Notes: generated from the letters alone by a model not told the origin. Positions 13,973 through 22,773 are shown, counted from the stretch's first letter. The stretch: 22,843 nt of DNA from Ottowia sp. (GCA_023228705.1 JALOAS010000051.1:1-22843), one strand, 5' to 3'. Numbers and translations: made by a program.

Positions 13973-14866
13973 ATGAAAATCAAGGCGGGAACGGTGGCCC
14001 TGGAGGTCGAGGACACGGGCGGCAGCGGTCCGGCCGTGCTGCTCATCATGGGGCTGGGCATGCAGCTGACCGCCTGGCCGGATGAGCTGGTTGCCGCGCT
14101 GGCCGACGCCGGCTACCGCGTGATCCGCCACGACAACCGCGACGCCGGGCTGTCTCAGTATTTTGACGGCGTGCGCAGCCCCGGGCTTTTTTCCTCCTGG
14201 CTGCGGCTGCAGGTGGGGCTGCCGCTGCGGCCGCCGTATACGCTGGCGGACATGGCCGGTGACGTCCGCGCGCTGCTCGATGCGCTGGACGTGGCGCAGG
14301 CGCACGTGGTCGGCGCCAGCATGGGCGGCATGATTGCGCAGCGCCTGGCGCTGGCCGCTCCGGAGCGGGTGCGCAGCCTGACCAGCCTCATGAGCAGCAG
14401 CGGCGCCCGCGGGCTGCCCGGGCCGACGCGCCGCGTGATGCGCGTCATGATGGCGCGGCCGCCGGCGCATGCCGGCGACGCGGCCGTGGCGCATTACGTG
14501 CGCCTGCTGCAACTGCTGGCCGGTCCGGACTTTCCACGGCCGGACGCGCAACTGCGGCAGGACGCGGCGTCCGCGCTGGCGCGCGCCTGGCATCCGCAGG
14601 GCACCAGGCGGCAGATGCTTGCGGTTGCCGCCGATACGGAGCGTGCGCACGAGCTGGCCCGCCTGCGCGTTCCCACGCTGGTCGTCCATGGCCGCGACGA
14701 CCCGTTGCTGCCGCTGGCCTGCGGCGTGGACACGGCGCAGCGCATTCCCGGCGCGCGGCTGGAAGTGGTGGACGGCATGGGCCATGACCTGCCGCCGGCG
14801 CTGGTGCCGGTGCTGGCGCCGCTGCTCCTGCAGCATTTTGAGCGCAGCGGGGGGAGCGCGCCATGA
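13973..14866 (+). CDS. Alpha/beta-fold hydrolase
   Basis: The 297-aa soluble hydrolase has a complete catalytic triad: nucleophile S116 in VVGASMGGM, D243 in HGRDDPLLP and H271 in GMGHDLPP. The oxyanion region is LLIMGLGMQLTAWP (23-36), and RVIRHDNRDAGLS at 49-61 is typical of the branch often annotated as AclJ/esterase-like or aclacinomycin-methylesterase-like. The substrate cannot be told from sequence. The ATG at 13973 begins at the expected N-terminus; the open frame upstream overlaps the oxygenase. Its stop overlaps queF as ATGA, so the pair is translationally coupled, though no functional link between hydrolase and queuosine synthesis is known to me. Confidence 0.9.
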   Translation: MKIKAGTVALEVEDTGGSGPAVLLIMGLGMQLTAWPDELVAALADAGYRVIRHDNRDAGLSQYFDGVRSPGLFSSWLRLQVGLPLRPPYTLADMAGDVRALLDALDVAQAHVVGASMGGMIAQRLALAAPERVRSLTSLMSSSGARGLPGPTRRVMRVMMARPPAHAGDAAVAHYVRLLQLLAGPDFPRPDAQLRQDAASALARAWHPQGTRRQMLAVAADTERAHELARLRVPTLVVHGRDDPLLPLACGVDTAQRIPGARLEVVDGMGHDLPPALVPVLAPLLLQHFERSGGSAP

Positions 14867-15723
14867 ACGCCAGCGGCAACGGGCCGCCAGTGCGGATGCT
14901 GGGCCGGGTCACACCGCACGTGAACCGCTACGATCCCACGCTGCTCGACGCGCTGCCGCGCGCGCCCATGCGCGAGCGCCTGGGGCTGGCCGCGCAACCG
15001 GGCTTCCTGGGCGCGGACCTGTGGACCGCGTACGAGCTGTCCTGGCTGAACCGGCGGGGCAAGCCGCAGGTCGCGCTGGCGCACATCATGGTGCCGTGCC
15101 AGAGTACGCACCTGATCGAGAGCAAGTCGCTGAAGCTGTACCTGAACAGCTTCAGCGGGACCGCGTTTGCCAGCGCAGCAGACGTGCAGGAGCGCATGGC
15201 CGCCGACCTGGCCGCCGCGGCCTGGCGCGGCGCCACGGTGGGCAGCGGCGTGGTCGTGCGGCTGGTGCTGCCGGATGCGTTTGCGCGCGAGCCCGTGGCC
15301 GAGCTGGCCGGGGTCAGCCTGGACCGGCTGGACCTGGACTGCCCGCCCTGCGATGCGCCCGCGCCCGAGCTGCTGCGTGCGGCATTTGATGAAAAGCCGG
15401 TGACCGAGGTACTTGCCAGCCAGCTGCTCAAGAGCAATTGCCCGGTAACGGGCCAGCCGGACTGGGGCAGCGTGCAGATCAGCTACAGCGGCCCGCAGAT
15501 CGACCAGGCCGGGCTGCTGCGCTACATCGTCAGTTTCCGCGAGTTTGCCGAATTCCACGAGAATTGCGTTGAACGCATGTTTGTCGAGATACAGCAGCGC
15601 TGCCGGCCCAGCCAGCTGGCCGTCTACGCGCGCTACACGCGCCGTGGCGGGCTGGACATCAACCCCTGGCGCTCCAGCCACCCCGGCCCCATGCCGGCGC
15701 AGGCGCGCACGGCACGGCAGTGA
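14863..15723 (+). CDS. queF: NADPH-dependent 7-cyano-7-deazaguanine reductase
   Basis: The 286-aa enzyme reduces the nitrile preQ0 to preQ1 in the queuosine tRNA-modification pathway. It is the long bimodular form found in E. coli. The NADPH-binding motif ESKSLK is at 86-91, in the first module. The active-site C193 (SNCPVTGQPDWGS) forms the covalent thioimide, and D200 is the likely proton donor. FREFAEFHENCVERMF gives the substrate-binding His and Glu. The start overlaps the hydrolase stop by 4 bp. The N-terminal 12 residues are variable, and a downstream ATG at codon 12 is a weaker alternative. Confidence 0.95.
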   Translation: MNASGNGPPVRMLGRVTPHVNRYDPTLLDALPRAPMRERLGLAAQPGFLGADLWTAYELSWLNRRGKPQVALAHIMVPCQSTHLIESKSLKLYLNSFSGTAFASAADVQERMAADLAAAAWRGATVGSGVVVRLVLPDAFAREPVAELAGVSLDRLDLDCPPCDAPAPELLRAAFDEKPVTEVLASQLLKSNCPVTGQPDWGSVQISYSGPQIDQAGLLRYIVSFREFAEFHENCVERMFVEIQQRCRPSQLAVYARYTRRGGLDINPWRSSHPGPMPAQARTARQ

Positions 15724-15801
15724 CCGGGAGGGCGAGGCCGGGCCGGCCGGTTGCGGCGCTGCTGCGTCCACGAACCGCGCATACCCTGGGAGAAAACTGA
15801 C

Positions 15802-17151
15802 ATGGAACGTCGCTATTTTGGCACGGACGGCATCCGCGGTACCGTGGGCCAGCCGCCCATCACGCCCGAGTTCATGCTGCGCCTGGGACACGCCGTGGCG
15901 CGCGTGCTGCGCCAGCATGAAGCGGACCCGGTGGTGCTCATCGGCAAGGACACGCGCATTTCCGGCTACATGCTGGAGAGCGCGCTGGAGTCGGGCCTGA
16001 ACTCGGCAGGCGCGAGCGTGGTGTTGCTGGGGCCGGTGCCGACGCCTGCCGTGGCTTACCTGACGCGGGCCTTGCGCGCCGACCTGGGCGTGGTCATCAG
16101 CGCCAGCCACAACCCGCACGCGGACAACGGCGTCAAGTTTTTCAGCGCCGCCGGCACCAAGCTGCCCGACGCCTGGGAGCGCGAGGTCGAGCTGGCGCTG
16201 GCCGAGGATTTTGAGTGGATGGCGTCCGAACTGCTGGGCCGGGCGCGCCGGCTGGACGACGCCGCCGGCCGCTACATCGAGTTCTGCAAGAGCACCTTTG
16301 ACCACCGCCGCGACCTGCGCGGGCTGAAGATCGTGGTCGACGCCGCGCACGGCGCAGCCTATCAGATCGCGCCCAAGGTCTTTCACGAGCTGGGTGCCGA
16401 CGTGGTTGCCATAGGCTGCGCGCCGGACGGTCTGAACATCAACCACGGCGTGGGGGCAACGCATCCCGAGGCGCTGCAGGCGGCCGTGGCCGAGCATGGC
16501 GCCGATTATGGCGTGGCGCTCGACGGCGACGCCGACCGCCTGCAGATGGTCGATGGCAGCGGCCGCCTGTACAACGGCGACGAGCTGCTCTACCTGCTGG
16601 CGCTGGACCGTCGGCTGCGGGACGGCGCCGCGGCCGACTCGGCCGAGCTGCGCGGCGTCGTGGGTACGCTCATGACCAACCTGGCGGTGGAGCAGGCGCT
16701 GCAGCAGCAGGGGTTTGAGTTTGTCCGGGCCCGGGTCGGAGACCGCTACGTGCTGGAAGCGCTGCAAAGCCACGGCTGGATCCTGGGCGGCGAGGGCTCG
16801 GGGCACCTGCTGGTGCTGGACCAGCACACGACGGGGGACGGCCTGATTTCCGCGCTGCAGGTGCTGCAGGCCTGCGTCCTGTCGGGCCGGTCGCTGCCGG
16901 AGTTGCTGGACGGACTGTCGCTGTTCCCGCAGGTCATGATCAACGTGCCGCTGCAGCCGGGCAGCAACTGGCAGCACAACGCCGCGCTGCAGCGCGAGCG
17001 CGAGGCGACGGAAGACGCGCTGGGCAGCGATGGCCGCGTGCTCATCCGGCCCAGCGGCACCGAGCCGCTGTTGCGCGTCATGGTCGAGGCGCGCGAGCAG
17101 CAGCAGGCGGCGCAGGCGGCACAGCGGCTGGCCGCCGCGGCGGCTGCGTAG
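15802..17151 (+). CDS. glmM: Phosphoglucosamine mutase
   Basis: The 449-aa enzyme converts glucosamine-6-phosphate to glucosamine-1-phosphate for UDP-GlcNAc, and hence for peptidoglycan and LPS. It starts with the family signature RYFGTDGIRG. The phosphorylated active-site serine is S102 in ISASHNPHADNGVKFF. The metal-binding loop is DGDADR (241-246), the sugar-binding loop GEGSGH, and the phosphate-binding loop RPSGTEP (416-422). GGGAGA at 15788-15793 is the ribosome-binding site, which selects the ATG at 15802. Elsewhere glmM often follows folP or ftsH; that linkage is absent here. The C-terminal alanine-rich tail is unremarkable. Confidence 0.96.
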   Translation: MERRYFGTDGIRGTVGQPPITPEFMLRLGHAVARVLRQHEADPVVLIGKDTRISGYMLESALESGLNSAGASVVLLGPVPTPAVAYLTRALRADLGVVISASHNPHADNGVKFFSAAGTKLPDAWEREVELALAEDFEWMASELLGRARRLDDAAGRYIEFCKSTFDHRRDLRGLKIVVDAAHGAAYQIAPKVFHELGADVVAIGCAPDGLNINHGVGATHPEALQAAVAEHGADYGVALDGDADRLQMVDGSGRLYNGDELLYLLALDRRLRDGAAADSAELRGVVGTLMTNLAVEQALQQQGFEFVRARVGDRYVLEALQSHGWILGGEGSGHLLVLDQHTTGDGLISALQVLQACVLSGRSLPELLDGLSLFPQVMINVPLQPGSNWQHNAALQREREATEDALGSDGRVLIRPSGTEPLLRVMVEAREQQQAAQAAQRLAAAAAA

Positions 17152-17198
17152 CGGTGCCGGCCGTGCGACCGGCGGCCAGCAGCCATAATGACGCCACC

Positions 17199-17945
17199 GT
17201 GAGTTCATCGCAACTTGAAGTCAACCTGTCCGAGCTGGACGGCGTGCGCTACCTGCATCTGGGCACGCCGTGGATCCAGGGCGCCATGCGCATGGACGCG
17301 CCCTATGACATCGAGCTGGAGTACGTGCAGCGCATGATGGCGTGGCTGTTGTTCGTGCCCACGGGGACGGTGGCCGGGCGCCACGCCATGCAGCTGGGAC
17401 TGGGCGCTGCGGCCATCACCAAGTACTGCTACCGGCGCCTCAACATGCGATGCACCGCAATCGAGATCAACCCGCGGGTGGTGCAGGTCTGCCGCGACTG
17501 GTTCTACCTGCCGCCGGACGACGAGCGCTTGCAGGTGATCGTGGACGACGCCGGCGCGCAGATCGTGCAGCCGCGCTGGCGCGGCCGCGTCGACGCGCTG
17601 GCGGTGGACATCTACGACGACGACGCATCGGCTCCCGTGTTTGGCGGCACCGATTTCTATGCTGCCTGCAGGGACACGCTGACCGACGACGGCTGCATTA
17701 CGGTCAACCTGTTTGGCCGCCGGTCAGACTACCAGGCCACGCTGGACGACATCTGCACCGTTTTTGGCCGCCGTGCGGTCTGGGTCTTCCGGCCCACGCG
17801 CGAAGGCAATGCGGTGGTGCTGGCGCAGCGCAGGCCGCGACGCGTGGCGCGGCGAACCCTGCTGGAGCAGGCGCGCGAAGTGCAGGCTGCCTATGACCTG
17901 CCGGCGCGCAAGTGGATGCGCATGTTCAAGCCGGTGGAAAAATGA
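17199..17945 (+). CDS. Spermidine synthase-like protein (class I SAM-fold)
   Basis: The protein has about 248 aa. The Rossmann-like core includes QLGLGAAAITKYCYR (nucleotide loop), AIEINPRVVQVCRDWFYLP and ALAVDIYDDDASAPVFGG, where aminopropyltransferases bind decarboxylated SAM and polyamine. Annotation pipelines call such proteins spermidine synthase, but true polyamine synthesis is doubtful without the neighbouring speD or speE. The GTG at 17199 is my preferred start; another GTG at 17154, 3 bp after the glmM stop, would add 15 residues. Neither has a good ribosome-binding site. Its stop overlaps the ATPase start as ATGA. Confidence 0.75.
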   Translation: MSSSQLEVNLSELDGVRYLHLGTPWIQGAMRMDAPYDIELEYVQRMMAWLLFVPTGTVAGRHAMQLGLGAAAITKYCYRRLNMRCTAIEINPRVVQVCRDWFYLPPDDERLQVIVDDAGAQIVQPRWRGRVDALAVDIYDDDASAPVFGGTDFYAACRDTLTDDGCITVNLFGRRSDYQATLDDICTVFGRRAVWVFRPTREGNAVVLAQRRPRRVARRTLLEQAREVQAAYDLPARKWMRMFKPVEK

Positions 17946-19753
17946 AGACCCGATCCGCGCAGCCTGCTCCTGCTGAATCCAGCACCTTGCCGCTGGCGCC
18001 GCACCGCGGCCCGCTGTCCTGGCAGGCGCTGGTGCAGTGGCTGCTGGAGGACGGCGTCGTCACGCCGCAGGAGGCGCAAAGCGCGGTGGACCGCTGCTCG
18101 CAGGCCGAGAGCCGGCAGCCTGCGCTGCAGCGGCTTGCCGCCATAGGCATGCTGCAGGCCGACGGCAGCGGCGTGCTGGACATAGAAGCGCTGGTGCAGT
18201 TCGTCGCGCGCCGCGCCGGGCTGGACTACCTGCGCATCGATCCGCTCAAGGTCGATGCCGGCAAGGTGGCCGACAGCATGAGCGCGTCGTACGCCGAGCG
18301 CCACAAGGTGCTGCCGGTGCAGGTGACGCCGACCGAGCTCGTGGTGGCCACCAGCGAGCCCTTTGTCCAGGACTGGGTGGCCGAGGTGCAGCGCCAGGCG
18401 CGGCGCCAGGTGCGCCGCGTCATGGCCAACCCGGTCGACATCAAGCGCTACACGGGCGAGTTCTACACGCTGGCCAGGTCTGTCCGCGCAGCCGAGAAAA
18501 GCGGCGGCGCGTCCGGTGGCGTCGGCTTTGAGCAGCTGGTGGACCTGGGGCGCAGCGGCGCGGCCGTGGATGCCAACGACCAGGGCATCATCCGGCTCGT
18601 GGACTGGCTGTGGCAATATGCCTTTGACCAGCACGCCAGCGACATCCACCTGGAGCCGCGGCGCGAGCAGGGCGTGGTGCGCTTCCGCATAGACGGCATC
18701 CTGCACCCGGTGTACCAGGTGCCGGCCAGCGTCATGGCCGCGATGACGGCGCGCGTCAAGCTGCTGGGCCGCATGGACGTGGTCGAGCGCCGTCGCCCGC
18801 AGGACGGGCGCATCAAGACGCGCAACCCGGCCGGAGCGGAGATAGAGATGCGGCTGTCCACCCTGCCCACCGCGTTTGGCGAGAAGCTGGTCATGCGCAT
18901 CTTCGACCCGGACAACGCGGTCAAGGACCTGGCGCAGCTGGGCTTCACTCCGCACGACGCCACGCGCTGGCAGGGCCTGGTCGGGCGGCCCAACGGCATC
19001 ATCCTGGTGACCGGCCCCACGGGCTCGGGCAAGACCACGACGCTGTATTCCACGCTGCGGCGCGTGGCCACCGAAGAGGTCAACGTCAGCACCATAGAAG
19101 ACCCCATAGAAAACATAGACCCGCGGCTCAACCAGACGCAGGTGCAGCCGCAGTTGGGGCTGGGCTTTGCCGAGGGCGTGCGCTCGCTGATGCGGCAGGA
19201 CCCGGACATCATCATGATTGGCGAGATCCGCGACCTGGAAACCGCGCAGATGGCGGTGCAGGCGGCGCTGACCGGCCACCTGGTTTTCAGCACGCTGCAC
19301 ACCAACGATGCGCCGCTGGCGCTGACCCGGCTGATGGAGCTGGGCGTGCCGGCGTACCTGCTCAATGCCACGCTGCTGGGCGTGCTGGCGCAGCGCCTGG
19401 TGCGCACGCTGTGCCCACACTGCAAGACACCGGATGACAGCTCAACCACCGATGCGCTGGTCGAGGCCGTGCGCCCATGGAAGATCAGCAAGGGCCAGTA
19501 CCATCCGTACCGCGCCGACGGCTGCGTGCAATGCCGCATGACCGGGTTCCGGGGGCGCATGGGCATTTACGAGCTGCTGACCGTGACCGAGGCATTCCGG
19601 GCGCTCGTGCACGACAGCGCCAGCAGCTCGCAACTGCGGCGCCAGGCGGTGGCCGATGGCATGCGGCCGCTGCGCCTGGCCGGTGCCCTGCGCGCGGCCG
19701 AGGGGCTGACCACGCTGCAGGAAGCCATTGCCGTGACGCCGCCGCTGGAATAG
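17942..19753 (+). CDS. GspE/PilB-type secretion or pilus assembly ATPase
   Basis: The 603-aa cytoplasmic hexameric ATPase powers type II secretion or type IV pilus assembly. The N-terminal region (about 25-180) resembles the MshE/GspE N-domain. The catalytic core has Walker A GPTGSGKTTT at 358-367, an Asp box with STIEDPIE at 383-390, Walker B DPDIIMIGEIRD at 420-431 and a His box TGHLVFSTLHTN at 444-455. A zinc-binding tetracysteine is formed by C491, C494, C528 and C531, characteristic of GspE and PilB rather than PilT. No other pilus or secretion gene is in the window, so its system is unknown. It overlaps the spermidine synthase-like gene by 4 bp, a pairing I remember from Burkholderiales genomes. 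Confidence 0.9.
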   Translation: MKTRSAQPAPAESSTLPLAPHRGPLSWQALVQWLLEDGVVTPQEAQSAVDRCSQAESRQPALQRLAAIGMLQADGSGVLDIEALVQFVARRAGLDYLRIDPLKVDAGKVADSMSASYAERHKVLPVQVTPTELVVATSEPFVQDWVAEVQRQARRQVRRVMANPVDIKRYTGEFYTLARSVRAAEKSGGASGGVGFEQLVDLGRSGAAVDANDQGIIRLVDWLWQYAFDQHASDIHLEPRREQGVVRFRIDGILHPVYQVPASVMAAMTARVKLLGRMDVVERRRPQDGRIKTRNPAGAEIEMRLSTLPTAFGEKLVMRIFDPDNAVKDLAQLGFTPHDATRWQGLVGRPNGIILVTGPTGSGKTTTLYSTLRRVATEEVNVSTIEDPIENIDPRLNQTQVQPQLGLGFAEGVRSLMRQDPDIIMIGEIRDLETAQMAVQAALTGHLVFSTLHTNDAPLALTRLMELGVPAYLLNATLLGVLAQRLVRTLCPHCKTPDDSSTTDALVEAVRPWKISKGQYHPYRADGCVQCRMTGFRGRMGIYELLTVTEAFRALVHDSASSSQLRRQAVADGMRPLRLAGALRAAEGLTTLQEAIAVTPPLE

Positions 19754-19812
19754 CGCCGGGCCACGCGCTTTTGTCACAATGGCTCCTTTTTGACCCGGTT
19801 GGCAAGCGGCTC

Positions 19813-19930
19813 AATGAAGGTTTGGCGTCAAGCGTTGAGCGTTGAGCGTTGAGCGTTGAGCGTACGCCGGACGCTGGACGCAATACGCTCAACCTCATCA
19901 AAGCGCCCGCGAAGGCATCCGTCATGCGCC
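19813..19930. repeat. Mosaic heptad repeat element, copy D
   Basis: Here the heptads run without interruption: GTTTGGC (19820), GTCAAGC (19827), then GTTGAGC four times (19834-19861). Opposite-sense units follow (GCTGGAC, GCAATAC, GCTCAAC), then CTCATCAAAGCGCC and GGCATCCGTCATGCGCC. It lies between the ATPase stop and the DUF3422 start. About 40 bp upstream, at 19775-19785, TTGTCACAAT could include a -10 element for the DUF3422 gene; if so, the repeat would be in its 5' leader. Confidence 0.85.
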
Positions 19931-19975
19931 TGGGTGCTGCCGGGCATCTTTTCCAATCTGATGGGGGTACCTGCC

Positions 19976-21364
19976 ATGCTTGCACCGCCGCAGTGCAGCC
20001 AGACCATTTCACCCGAACTGCGCCTGGAGCTGCACCAGGAGGTGCATGCGCGCCCGCCCGAGGAGCTGCAGGCGCCGCTGGCGATCACGCACTGGGTCAT
20101 GTGGATCAACGCGGACGAGCGCGCTGCCAGTCGGGCGCATCTGCTGGACCTGCTTGCCGGGCGTGGCCTGCCCGAGCCGGATCCGCAGGCGGTCTACCAC
20201 CATGCCGACTTGGGAACGTTCCGCCTGCGCTGGGAGCTGCATACCGAGTTTGTCGTCTGGACCTTCTTCCAGCCGCTACAGCCAGACGAGATGTCCGCAC
20301 TGGCCATGGCTGCCGGAGCGGAGCTGCCGGTGGCCGGCCAGCGGGCGCCGCAAGCATGGTCCCGCGATATTCCCGGCGCCGTGCTGGCCGGCGTCAACCT
20401 GTGGGTGCTGCCACGCGAGCAAGTCGATGCCGACGTCCTGCTGGCACGGCTTTTTGACCCGGCCAGCCTGACCGGCTCGCGCGTATCGCGCGGGCGCGCC
20501 GACCTGCACACCGACATGCGCCTGCGCGCCGACGGCTGCTCGCGCTTCCTGCTGTTCACCGGAGGCCCGGGGCGCGAAGCGGTCCGGCCGCAACGCCTGG
20601 GGCGGCTGGTGCAGCGCGTGCTGGAGATGGAAACGTACCGCATGACGGCGCTGCTGGGGCTGCCCGCCGCACGCCAGGTCGTGCGCTGGCTGGCCGATGC
20701 CGAGGCCGAGCTGGCGGGCCTGACGCACCGGCTGGGCCAGGCGCAGCGGGCCGACGAGCCCGAGCTGCTGGACAGCCTGACGCGGCTGGCGGCGCAGCTG
20801 GAGGCGCTGTACGCCAGGACGCACGCGCGCTTCTCGGCCAGCGCTGCCTACCACGACCTGATGCGCCAGCGCCTGCAGGACCTGGGGGAAGAACGCGTCA
20901 ACGGGTTCCAGATGCTGGGTGATTTCCTGGAGCGGCGCGTGGCACCGGCCATGGCCACCTGCCGCTCGGCCGACCGCCGCCAGGCTGCGCTGTCGGCGCG
21001 CATTGCCCGCGTCAGCGACCTGCTGCGCACGCGCGTGGAGGTGCACCAGCAGCGCAGCAGCCGCGACCTGCTGGCCAACCTGAACCGCCGTCAGGGCCTG
21101 CAGCTCAAGCTGCAGTCCACGGTTGAGGGACTGTCGGTGGCGGCCATCACGTATTACGTGGTGGGGCTGGTCGGGTACCTGGCCGAGGGCGCCAGCCAGT
21201 GGGGCTGGCCGGTGCAGCGCGCCACGGCCATGGCGGTGGCGGTCCCGGTGGTGGCCGTGGGCACCTGGTGGTTCCTGCGCCGGCTGCACCACCGCATCTC
21301 CGGCAGCTTCGGGCTCGACGCAGCGGCCGATTCCGTGCAGCCACCGGCGGACAGCGGCGCGTGA
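19976..21364 (+). CDS. DUF3422 family membrane protein
   Basis: The protein has about 462 aa. The N-terminus carries the family signature ELHQEVHARPPEELQAPLAITHWVMW. The middle (about 210-380) is rich in charged helices and probably coiled (AEAELAGLTHRLGQAQRADEPELLDSL, LQDLGEERVNGFQMLGDFLERRV). The C-terminus has two membrane helices, around 386-403 (YYVVGLVGYLAEGA) and 415-435 (MAVAVPVVAVGTWWFL). This is the architecture of DUF3422 proteins, whose function is unknown to me. I chose the ATG at 19976, with GGGGG ten bases upstream; an ATG at 19961 in the same frame is possible. The frame is open further left, but that part lies inside repeat D and is not protein-like. Confidence 0.87.
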   Translation: MLAPPQCSQTISPELRLELHQEVHARPPEELQAPLAITHWVMWINADERAASRAHLLDLLAGRGLPEPDPQAVYHHADLGTFRLRWELHTEFVVWTFFQPLQPDEMSALAMAAGAELPVAGQRAPQAWSRDIPGAVLAGVNLWVLPREQVDADVLLARLFDPASLTGSRVSRGRADLHTDMRLRADGCSRFLLFTGGPGREAVRPQRLGRLVQRVLEMETYRMTALLGLPAARQVVRWLADAEAELAGLTHRLGQAQRADEPELLDSLTRLAAQLEALYARTHARFSASAAYHDLMRQRLQDLGEERVNGFQMLGDFLERRVAPAMATCRSADRRQAALSARIARVSDLLRTRVEVHQQRSSRDLLANLNRRQGLQLKLQSTVEGLSVAAITYYVVGLVGYLAEGASQWGWPVQRATAMAVAVPVVAVGTWWFLRRLHHRISGSFGLDAAADSVQPPADSGA

Positions 21365-21451
21365 TGCTGCCGGCGCAACCGGCGTTGTGCTAAAAACAGG
21401 GCAACGTCGCGGCAGGCCCGCTTCGGTGGATCAATCACGGAGAATTGCAAC

Positions 21452-22243
21452 ATGGACCTGGGAATAGCCGGCAAGTGGGCGCTGGTGGGTGGCGCCAGCA
21501 AGGGGCTGGGGCATGGCTGCGCGCAGGCGCTGGCGCGCGAGGGCGTGAACGTGGTCATGGTGGCGCGCGGCAAGGAGGTGCTCGATGCCTCCGCCGGCGC
21601 GCTGCAGGCCGAAGTGGGGGCCAGCGTGCAGGTGATCGGCGTCGCGGCCGACATCACCGCGGAGGAGGGGCGCGCGGCCATCTTCTCCCGTCGCGCCGAT
21701 TTTGACATCGTCGTCACCAACGCCGGCGGGCCGCCTCCAGGCGACTTCCGCGACTGGGGTTGGCAGGAGTGGATGGACGCCATCAACGCCAACATGTACT
21801 CCAGCATTGCGCTCATCCAGGCCACCATCGACGGCATGCTGGAGCGCGGCTTTGGCCGCATCGTCAACATCACGTCCAGCTCGGTCAAGGCGCCCATAGA
21901 CGTGCTGGGCCTCTCCGGCGGTGCCCGCTCGGGCCTGACCGGCTTTGTTGCCGGCCTGGCGCGCAATCCGAAGATTGCCGCCGAGGGCGTCACCATCAAC
22001 AACCTGCTGCCCGGGCGCTTTGATACCGACCGCATCAAGCAGCTGGTGCAGACCGAGGCAGACCGCAGCGGCGACTCCACCGATGCCGTGCGCGAACGCC
22101 AGCAGGCCCACATCCCGGCGCGGCGCTTTGGCACGACCGAAGAATTTGGCGCGGTCTGCGCGTTCATGTGCAGCCAGCAGGCAGCGTACCTCACCGGGCA
22201 GAACATCCTGCTGGATGGCGGTGCGTACCCGGGAACGTTCTGA
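21452..22243 (+). CDS. SDR-family oxidoreductase with atypical active site
   Basis: The 263-aa classical-length SDR is similar to FabG-like 3-oxoacyl reductases. The cofactor loop GGASKGLG is at 13-20 and NAGGPPPGD at 90-98. NITSSSVKAP, around 139-147, provides the catalytic serine. Where the family has YxxxK, this protein has S155-G-G-A-R159, so both the catalytic Tyr and Lys are replaced. As I remember, a whole subgroup with LSNGARSGLTGF shares this change, so it is not simply a broken enzyme. The reaction is unknown. GGAGA at 21439-21443, 8 bases from the ATG, is a good ribosome-binding site. A weak extended -10 (TGC TAAAAA, 21388-21396) may be its promoter. It is followed by the long repeat region. 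Confidence 0.88.
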   Translation: MDLGIAGKWALVGGASKGLGHGCAQALAREGVNVVMVARGKEVLDASAGALQAEVGASVQVIGVAADITAEEGRAAIFSRRADFDIVVTNAGGPPPGDFRDWGWQEWMDAINANMYSSIALIQATIDGMLERGFGRIVNITSSSVKAPIDVLGLSGGARSGLTGFVAGLARNPKIAAEGVTINNLLPGRFDTDRIKQLVQTEADRSGDSTDAVRERQQAHIPARRFGTTEEFGAVCAFMCSQQAAYLTGQNILLDGGAYPGTF

Positions 22244-22281
22244 CGCATGCTTGCCTTGTGACGGTGGCTTGAACCGGAGCC

Positions 22282-22486
22282 CGGCGCAGGCGGCTGATGA
22301 AGGTTTGGCGCCAAGCGTTGAGCGTCCAGCGTGTGCCCACCACGCTCAACGCTCAACCTCTTCAAACGCTCAACCTCCCCATCATGGCGGCGCAGCCGCA
22401 GTCATTGAAGCCGCGCAGCGGCGCGGTCATACGAAGCGCCAGCGAGGTCATCCGTCATGCGTCATCCGTCATGCGCCACGCCAAAC
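22282..22486. repeat. Mosaic heptad repeat element, copy E
   Basis: The left part has GTTTGGC, GCCAAGC, GTTGAGC and GTCCAGC units (22303-22330). The centre has GCTCAAC twice and CTCAACC fragments. The right module contains a perfect hairpin CCGCGC-AGCG-GCGCGG (22411-22426), then GAAGCGCCAGCGAGGTCATC. It ends with four alternating heptads, GTCATCC GTCATGC GTCATCC GTCATGC. It forms a tandem pair with copy F. Confidence 0.82.
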
Positions 22487-22773
22487 GCTCAACCTCCCCA
22501 TGGCGCCCCCGCCGCGATTTCCCGCTGATGACCGATGATCCCGGCCCTTGCGGGCCTTGTATGAAAGCCGCCTGCGGCGGCTGATGAAGGTTTGGCGCCA
22601 AGCGTTGAGCGTCCAGCGTGCCCACCACGCCAAGCGCTCAACGCTCAACCTCCCCATCAACGCTCAACCTCCCCATCATGGCGGCGCAGCCGCAGTCATT
22701 GCCGCCGCGCAGCGGCGCGGTCATACGAAGCGCCAGCGAGGTCATCTGTCATCCGTCATGCGCCACGCCCAAC
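22487..22773. repeat. Mosaic heptad repeat element, copy F (tandem partner of E)
   Basis: The copy begins with the CCGCCGCGATTTCCCGCT module shared with copy B, then GATGACCGATGATC. The two hairpins of copy C follow (22543-22556 and 22567-22581). From 22578 it repeats copy E: the first 43 bases are identical at an offset of 287, and the right module including the CCGCGC hairpin (22705-22720) recurs at an offset of 294. The heptads GTCATCT, GTCATCC and GTCATGC lead into the terminal array. No gene is seen in 22244-22843. Confidence 0.82.

Noticed and set aside
14494..17208. A 904-codon open frame on the minus strand
   Set aside because: It lies antisense to the hydrolase, queF and glmM and has a repetitive His/Arg/Gln/Ala composition typical of GC-rich shadow frames.
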